From Vitellaria paradoxa (Eukaryota > Streptophyta > Magnoliopsida > Ericales > Sapotaceae), in contig CM034234.1 of the NCBI GenBank assembly GCA_019916065.1, positions 3,935,342 through 3,999,341 on the forward strand: a stretch of 64,000 nucleotides of DNA, written 5' to 3'. The notes beneath the pieces are model-generated. The model searched no databases. It worked only from the letters and a program-made list of their open reading frames with translations, and was not told the DNA's origin. A program made the position numbers and the translations under genes. Of this stretch, positions 57,209 through 64,000 are shown one piece after another. How positions within the stretch are numbered: the first letter of the stretch is position 1; every line of letters begins with the position of its first letter.

Positions 57209-58344
57209 TATGAGGTGAATATGTACATAAATATATGTCTTAGGTCTAGAACTTAAATTTTTATAAAGGATATCAATTATAATTTTAAAACTAATTATAA
57301 TTAAAAGCAGTAAAAATTTACAAGAATAGCATTTCTTCGCTTTTTAATCTCGTACCAAACGCGCTCTTAATGTAATTCACTCACATCTCGGCTATACTCC
57401 CTCCTCCTAAAGAAAACTAAAATGACTCCTGCCAATTGCCATCAGACGTTAGCCCTTGGCCCATGCATATACTTGGTAGCAAATTGACAGTGAAAGTCGG
57501 TTATTTTAGTTCCACGTTATGTATGGCCTTCACAATATGGTTGTGGTCTATCTTCCAACCACGAGACCTGAAAGCCTAGACGCATCAAACGTATACTTTA
57601 CACACCTACAAACTAGACGTAGGTACACACATGATACATGTGAATTTTTTTTTATCTTAATAATAAATAAAAATATTTTAGTTTTACAAATTACGAATAT
57701 TTACTTAATTTTTTATTAATTTTCAATCAACATATTAAAATTACGTGTGCGATTTTTTTATTTTATTTTACTTAATTTTATACCGATGTACATTCGATGC
57801 ACGTAAATTTTTATTTTAAAATTACATGTGCATCATTAATTATTTTTATTTTATTTAAAAAAAATTAAAAAAATATTAGCCCACACGCAATGCATGTAAA
57901 TTTTTATCAAATTTTTATTTTAAAGCTATGTATGTATCATTAATTAATTTGTTATTTCAATTAAAAAAATTAAAAAATTTTCCCAAATAATAAATAATGA
58001 GTAGTTTGTTAGAAATTGACCATTTCTTAACACGTGGGAGCTTCATGAAATTACTAGACAAAGTTTAGATCCTCCTAACATTCAAAGAGGAGACAAGTTT
58101 CTATGACTAGTAACAAAAAATAACCATTATATTACCAAGCCTTTCTAAGAGGCACTACGTGCTCACAAACCAAAGGTTCATTGGCACAAGTTGCTTTGAT
58201 TCTCAAAACATATTCTAAGACACAGCTTCCTTGCTCCACTTGTGAGGGAAACTTTTCACTAAAGATAGAATGATCTCATAAGGCGTAAATACTAATCTTT
58301 CTTGCCTAATCTCTGGTATTGATAATAAGAATATGAATCACTTA
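57209..58344. other. AT-rich intergenic DNA, no gene seen
   Basis: There is no credible exon. A short near-repeat (ATTACGTGTGC / ATTACATGTGC with A/T flanks) occurs near 57740 and 57820. Confidence 0.5.
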
Positions 58345-58668
58345 GGTGTCATTTGATTTATTTTTTTATTTTTTGTTTTCTGTTTTTATGTTCTATTTTT
58401 TTTAGTTTATTTTTTATTTTGTGCTTTTAAAAATAAAGAAACAGTTCAAAACTCATTTGATTATTTGTGTTTTCAAATTTTGTTTTAAAAAACAGAAACT
58501 AGATTTACACATGAAATGAAAAATGATAAAAAATCATTTTGAGAGTTTTTAATCCAAGATAAAGAAAATCTCAAAATAAAGAAAATATAATATTTTTTAT
58601 TTCTTTATTTTGAGATTTTTAACACATAAAATAAAAACAAAAAACAGAAAAGTAAATCAAATACCACC
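58345..58668. mobile_element. Tourist-like MITE, 324 bp
   Basis: Inverted ends GGTGTCATTTGATTTA (left) and TAAATCAAATACCACC (right) are flanked by TTA at 58342-58344 and 58669-58671. The interior is A/T-rich and largely self-complementary, with ATTTTGAGATTTTTAA-type arms. It is non-coding. Confidence 0.8.
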
Positions 58669-58740
58669 TTATTATTCTTTCGATGCCAATTCTTTCATCA
58701 AGTAAGAATAACCGTATTTGACCTTTATCTCATTCATAAA

Positions 58741-60246
58741 AACAAGTAAAGTTGGCAAAGTGAAATAAAGTGGGCTATTAGTAAGTTTAGCAGTAAAGGA
58801 TTTGCCAACATGGTATGTAAACTAGCACGGACAAATCTTACCTATCACATATGGATTAAAAAAAATGTGAGACTCTTCACAGTTATAATCGCATATCCTC
58901 AAAGTATTGTTAGTAAGATGAAACATGACGTTTGACTGAAAAGCCTCTCAAATTAAACACATAGAGCCTACTTATAGTAATCTGGAAATGTGTACTAAAT
59001 GGAGGATCCCAATTCGTGCATAGACCAATTATAGTATTGACTTGTATATGTTGTCTACAGTGGGTATGCTTTTTAGATTTTGTAAACACTTATCCCATTA
59101 ATCCAAATGCTCTCTTACTTACCAAAAAAAATAAGTAATGAGTAACTATTAATTAAAAGTATTTAAGTAAATTGTAAGTAATTAAGGGGCATTTACATAA
59201 AATAAAAGAACACTATATGAGTAGTTGATAGTTAAAGCGCATTTAAAAAAAATAAAAAATAAAAACATTAAATTACTTAAATAACTTGCAAAAGTAAAAA
59301 AAAAAAAAAAAAAAATTACTTATGCACTACTTTCAAATTATGAGTAGTTATTGGTGATTAAAGTTTAAAAAAAGTTTTATAAAAAGAAAAAGTTTTACCA
59401 AATCTTAATATTTGTCCTATAATAGTATAGATGAAATGAATTCGTATTCTCGTATCAAGAGTGCGTTTAATGTTAAAAGTTAAAAAAAAAAGGATAAATT
59501 TTTTTATAATTTTTGTACCCAATGCTATTATGCATCACTCTTGAAAAGATTACGTGTTTAGTAAAAAATTATAAAAGTTAAAATTAGTAAAAGTTAAATA
59601 ACGTGATTGATAAATTTTAATAGACAAAATTTAAAAATAATAAAAAATTAATAAAAGTTTATATAAATTACGTGTAGGGTAGAGCTCATGTTGATTTCAA
59701 AATTTCTTTCAAAGTGGATCAGACTTGGACGTGAAAATCAAATTCTTAGTTAGTAATAATATTAAATTTAAGCAAAAAAATTTTAATTAAACTATTTGTA
59801 TGTTGTTTAAATTTTATCTGCAAATACTATTTTTTTCCTATCAAATTCAAACATTATTTCTTAATACTATTATTCCCCTATTAAGTCCAAGCATTATTTT
59901 TTGGTACTATTTTTTTTTTCATATCAAATACAACTCTCCTCACTAAATTAATCCAGCAAAAGTGATAATGGCTCCGTTTGGAGCTAAATAAAATAAAATA
60001 AAATCTTACAAATCTCTATAAATATCAATTACGAGACAGTAAAATTTAAATTATTCACTTACTGCACGAATTACGAGATATTTACTTTTACAATTTTATT
60101 TTATTTTATACATTTTTATACAACTCCAAACATACCTAATATATTTTTTTACACTTGTAATTATCCTTATCATGAATCTCACAATTTAAAATCAAACTGA
60201 TCATGTTTTCAAGTAAATACTTACTTTAGAGAATTCTTCACATGAA
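58741..60246. repeat. Tandem 1.5-kb duplication, copy 1
   Basis: A unit of about 1,506 bp starting near AAGTTGGCAAAGTGAAATAA is repeated directly at 60247-61752 with only scattered single-base differences. It has no coding sequence and contains one Tourist-like MITE (59970-60136). The interior includes an A-rich run (about 59298-59315) and weak inverted repeats. Confidence 0.92.
59970..60136. mobile_element. Short Tourist-like MITE, copy 2
   Basis: The ends GGCTCCGTTTGGAGCTAAAT and (complemented right end) GGTATGTTTGGAGTTG are inverted, flanked by TAAT on both sides. It is the same family as 9433-9599. Confidence 0.75.
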
Positions 60247-61752
60247 AACAAACAAAGTTGGCAAAGTGAAATAAAGTGGACTATTAGTAAGTTTAGCAGT
60301 AAAGGATTTGCCAACATGATATGTAAACTAGCATGGACAAATCTTACCTATCACATATGGATTAAAAAAAATGTGAGACTCTTCACAGTTATAATCGCAT
60401 ATCCTCAAAGTATTATTAGTAAGATGAAACATGACGTTTGACTGAAAAGCCTCTCAAATTAAACACATAGAGCCTACTTATAGTAATCTGGAAATGTGTA
60501 CTAAATGGAGGATCCCAATTCGTGCATAGACCAATTATAGTATTGACTTGTATATGTTGTATACAGTGGGTATGCTTTTTAGATTTTGTAAACACTTATC
60601 CCATTAATCCAAATGATCTCTTACTTACCAAAAAAAATAAGTAATGAGTAACTATTAATTAAAAGTATTTAAGTAAATTGTAAGTAATTAAGGGGCATTT
60701 ACATAAAATAAAAGAACACTATATGAGTAGTTGATAGTTAAAGCGCATTTAAAAAAAATAAAAAATAAAAACATTAAATTACTTAAATAACTTGCAAAAG
60801 TAAAAAAAAAAAAAAAAAAATTACTTATGCACTACTTTCAAATTATGAGTAGTTATTGGTGATTAAAGTTTAAAAAAAGTTTTATAAAAAGAAAAAGTTT
60901 TATCAAATCTTAATATTTGTCCCATAATAGTATAGATGAAATGAATTCGTATTCTCGTATCAAGAGTGCGTTTAATGTTAAAAGTTAAAAAAAAAAAGGA
61001 TAAATTTTTTTATAATTTTTGTACCCAATGCTGTTATGCATCACTCTTGAAAAGGTTACGTGTTTAGTAAAAAATTATAAAAGTTAAAATTAGTAAAAGT
61101 TAAATAACGTGATTGATAAATTTTAATAGAAAAAATTTAAAAATAATAAAAAATTAATAAAAGTTTATATAAATTACGTGTAGGGTAGAGCTCATGTTGA
61201 TTTCAAAATTTTTTTCAAAGTGGATCAGACTTGGACGTGAAAATCAAATTCTTAGTTAGTAATAATATTAAATTTAAGCAAAAAAATTTTAATTAAACTA
61301 TTTATATGTTGTTTAAATTTTATCTACAAATACTATTTTTTTCCTATCAAATTCAAACATTATTTCTTAATACTATTATTCCCCTATTAAGTCCAAGCAT
61401 TATTTTTTGGTACTATTTTTTTTTTTCATATCAAATACAACTCTCCTCACTAAATTAATCCAGCAAAGTGATAATGGCTCCGTTTGGAACTAAATAAAAT
61501 AAAATAAAATCTTACAAATCTCTATAAATATCAATTACGAGACAGTAAAATTTAAATTATTCACTTACTGTACGAATTACGAGATATTTACTTTTATAAT
61601 TTTATTTTATTTTATATACTTTTATACAACTCCAAACATACCCAATATATTTTTTTACACTTGTAATTACCCTTATCATGAATCTCACAATTTAAAATCA
61701 AACTGATCATGTTTTCAAGTAAATACTTTCTTTAGAGAATTCTTCACATGAA
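60247..61752. repeat. Tandem 1.5-kb duplication, copy 2
   Basis: This is the second copy of the 1,506-bp unit. Both copies end at AGAATTCTTCACATGAA. The high identity implies recent unequal exchange or duplication. Confidence 0.92.
61476..61642. mobile_element. Short Tourist-like MITE, copy 3 (within the duplication)
   Basis: This is the counterpart of 59970-60136, carried along by the tandem duplication rather than inserted independently. Confidence 0.75.
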
Positions 61753-62076
61753 GATAAAAAAACTAATTCTATAAATTTTAATAAATAAATAAACATATAA
61801 ATAAAAGAGTGACAAATAATAATTTTAATTAAAGTAAAAATTAAATTATCCGGATAAACCCAAATCAAGCCGGAATCTGTTCCGGTGAGCAAACAGTCGG
61901 TCTTTTTCCCCGGTCCAGGCCTCTCTTGTCAAAGAAAAAGCTTTTATCCTCTCTCTTCTGCAACTCAGGGCTCTCACAGTTGATACATATAGCATATTCG
62001 TCATCTGATCGACCTAAACGCCTTTTCCGGCTCGACTTAGGGTTTCTTTTAATCTTCGCCCAATTCATGCAACAAA
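61753..62076 (+). other. Upstream region and probable leader of the FTSH-type gene
   Basis: The sequence turns from AT-rich to mixed, leader-like composition at about 61860. No clear TATA box was assigned. Open frames here on the minus strand are not convincing. Confidence 0.4.
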
Positions 62077-64000
62077 ATGATATTTTCACGTCTCGGACGC
62101 TCTCTGTCTCGCTCCTCTGGCTCTACATTTCATAGAGTAAACTCCAATTCAATCTATACATTTGACTGTATGCTGCATGTATGTGTTTTATCTGTGGTTT
62201 ATTTTTTTATTTGTTTGTCTATTTTTGTTTGCAGAATATTATTTATGGTAATTATGGTGCAAGGCCTGTCTTTTCGGAAGGATTGGCCTCTGCAAACGAA
62301 GGATTAGGGTTTGTGAGGGGTTATTTGACTTCGGTAGGAGCTGGTAATGGGAGGCAGCTTGTTTCTAAACTGTCTATATCGGACTGTAGCAGCACTATTC
62401 TTCGGCGGTTCTTTTGTAGTGAAAGGCCTGAGAAGAGAAGTAAGAAGGATTGGGTATTGTGATGATGTTATGATAGTTTCTAATGTGGTGTTTTCATTTA
62501 TTTATTTGCAATTTATTGATTGGCATTTGCCCTGATGTTTTGTCGTAGGCTACGAGAACTATTACCCGAAGAATACTAAATATAATCCGGAAGAAACCCC
62601 AGAAGAGGATAATCAGAAATCGGAGTCTAAAGGTATGTACATAGTGGCATATATTATTTGATTCATTGAATGCAATGGTCACTCCTTTCAGAGATGGAGT
62701 TGTACTGTTATCTTGAGATTTATGTTATGTACTGGCATTAAGTGGTGATAATTTCTTGGAAAATATGTTGCTGGCGTAATTTCCACATAATGATTCTTTT
62801 GACACTTGGATTCCTTCTGAATCCCACGGATTGATGACATTCTAATTTAAAATGATTAAGCAGCCTTGTGAGAGCCGTGCCATTCAAATTGGGTGATTTG
62901 TATAATTCTGTAGCACTGCTACAAGTAATTGGGACCATTAGTGAGCCATTTTTTTTCCCCTTCTGGCTGTCACTAAGTGTTGTCAGGGTTTCCATGTGAG
63001 GGAAGATTTGCTGTATAGAACCCACTGACCAGATTAGTGATTTGCTGATAGTAGGAATTCTTTCAACGGCTGGTTGATGTAGCTGTAGATAGAGATTTGC
63101 CAGGGGCTAGTATGCTAGTATTTCTTTATTCTATGCTATTGAAATGCATGCTAGTACTCTTTATCCTGGGCCTCTCCTGCTTAATTTTATGTGAGTCAGT
63201 GAGTGAATATCTGCCACCCCCCCCCCCCCAAAAAAAAAACTTGTAAAAGTCTGCCAAAGATGCTCATGTTGGTAAATGTTGAATATCATAGAAAAAAAAT
63301 AAGGCTGCACATGAATTTTTTTGGTGGCATAAAATGATGTTAAGATTTGCTTATTGTCAGATTGCTTACACTTGAACTTGAGCTGCCTCTTTATCTGTCT
63401 TATTTGCCACTTGATTCTTATAAATAATATTCATGATGTTCACCAGAGGAATCAAGCGCTGGTGATTCTGAGAACTTTCCAGAAAACTTCAAGCAGTATC
63501 AAAATCAAATTCTGGTTCTTATTACCTTAGTGCTCACATCAATGCTTTTGAGTCCACGTGAGCAGAAGCAGGTCAGTGTTTCTTTTTTCTGAGCTTTAAA
63601 CATTTTGTTTACTGTTTCTATTAAATCCATAGGTAGGGTTGCGATATTAGACAACATGATAACACAACCTAAAATTAATAAGAGAAAAAATGAAAATGAC
63701 ATGACATGAATAGGTTTATCTAATGGCCATTTCTCTATCTCCTGTTTACCTTTGGATGAACTGATTATCATTTTATTTTATTCAGATTAGCTTCCAAGAG
63801 TTCAAAAACAAGCTACTTGAACCTGGTTTGGTGGATCGCATTGTTGTTGCAAATAAATCAGTTGCCAAAGTGTACGTGAAGAACTCCCCATCTTTTTCAA
63901 ATCAAACCAATGATGACATTGTCCAAGGTCATGCTAGACCAAACATGAGCCAATACAAGTACTATTTCAATATTGGAAGTGTTGACTCTTTTGAAGAAAA
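62077..64000 (+). CDS. Mitochondrial m-AAA protease, FTSH3/FTSH10-type, 5' part (cut by window edge)
   Basis: FTSH3 and FTSH10 form the matrix-facing AAA metalloprotease of the mitochondrial inner membrane, which degrades and processes respiratory chain proteins. Exons seen: 62077-62136, 62235-62439, 62549-62632, 63447-63571 and 63786 to the window end, all GT-AG. The protein starts MIFSRLGRSLSRS, an Arg/Ser-rich mitochondrial targeting presequence. RRFFCSE resembles a cleavage region. YENYYPKN and the acidic linker match the family. A hydrophobic segment (QILVLITLVLTSMLL) is the first membrane span, then ISFQEFKNKLLEPGLVD and YKYYFNIGSVDSFEE belong to the FtsH extracellular/intermembrane domain. 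The AAA ATPase and the HEAGH zinc protease region lie beyond the window. No break was seen. Confidence 0.9.

Overview
This window is nuclear DNA from a flowering plant, very probably a eudicot. The evidence is spliced genes with GT-AG introns, AT-rich intergenic DNA, plant-specific families (laccase, FHY1, WRKY, group-A DHHC acyltransferase) and plant Copia, Gypsy, TRIM, SINE and Tourist-like elements. The species cannot be told from the sequence. All exon models were read by eye from reading frame, splice sites and remembered family structure; no alignment or expression data were used.

Layout. 4.8-7.2 kb (+): intact laccase 1 (578 aa, 6 exons). 12.7-15.7 kb (+): intact DHHC S-acyltransferase of the PAT16 type (284 aa, 7 exons). 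17.2-19.0 kb (-): two decayed copies of the last exon of a TTM3/CYTH-like gene, one split by a 1.1-kb TRIM element that carries a GC-rich minisatellite. 19.0-22.9 kb (+): a degenerate copy of the acyltransferase gene, itself hit by a 0.9-kb Tourist-like element and a SINE. 26.4-33.4 kb (+): an FHY1/FHL-type phytochrome A shuttle gene (242 aa, 3 exons) with a defective 4.0-kb Copia element in intron 1. 35.0-38.4 kb (-): intact laccase 2 (582 aa), with the same six-exon pattern as laccase 1. 42.75-57.2 kb (+): a WRKY pseudogene whose first intron holds a 12.0-kb Tat-lineage Gypsy element (905-bp LTRs, GGTTC target duplication); the element carries an extra, spliced antisense gene. 58.7-61.75 kb: a 1.5-kb tandem duplication of non-coding DNA. 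62.1-64.0 kb (+): the 5' part of a mitochondrial FTSH3/FTSH10-type m-AAA protease gene, cut by the window edge.

Biology. The five host genes do not form a pathway: two apoplastic laccases (lignin or phenolic oxidation), a membrane acyltransferase, a far-red light signalling shuttle and a mitochondrial protease. The structure comes mainly from segmental duplication and serial transposon insertion. The most unusual items are the antisense coiled-coil/'gypsy-type transposon domain' gene inside the Gypsy element, the TRIM with a repeat-encoded open frame, and the nested TTM3-acyltransferase pseudogene block.
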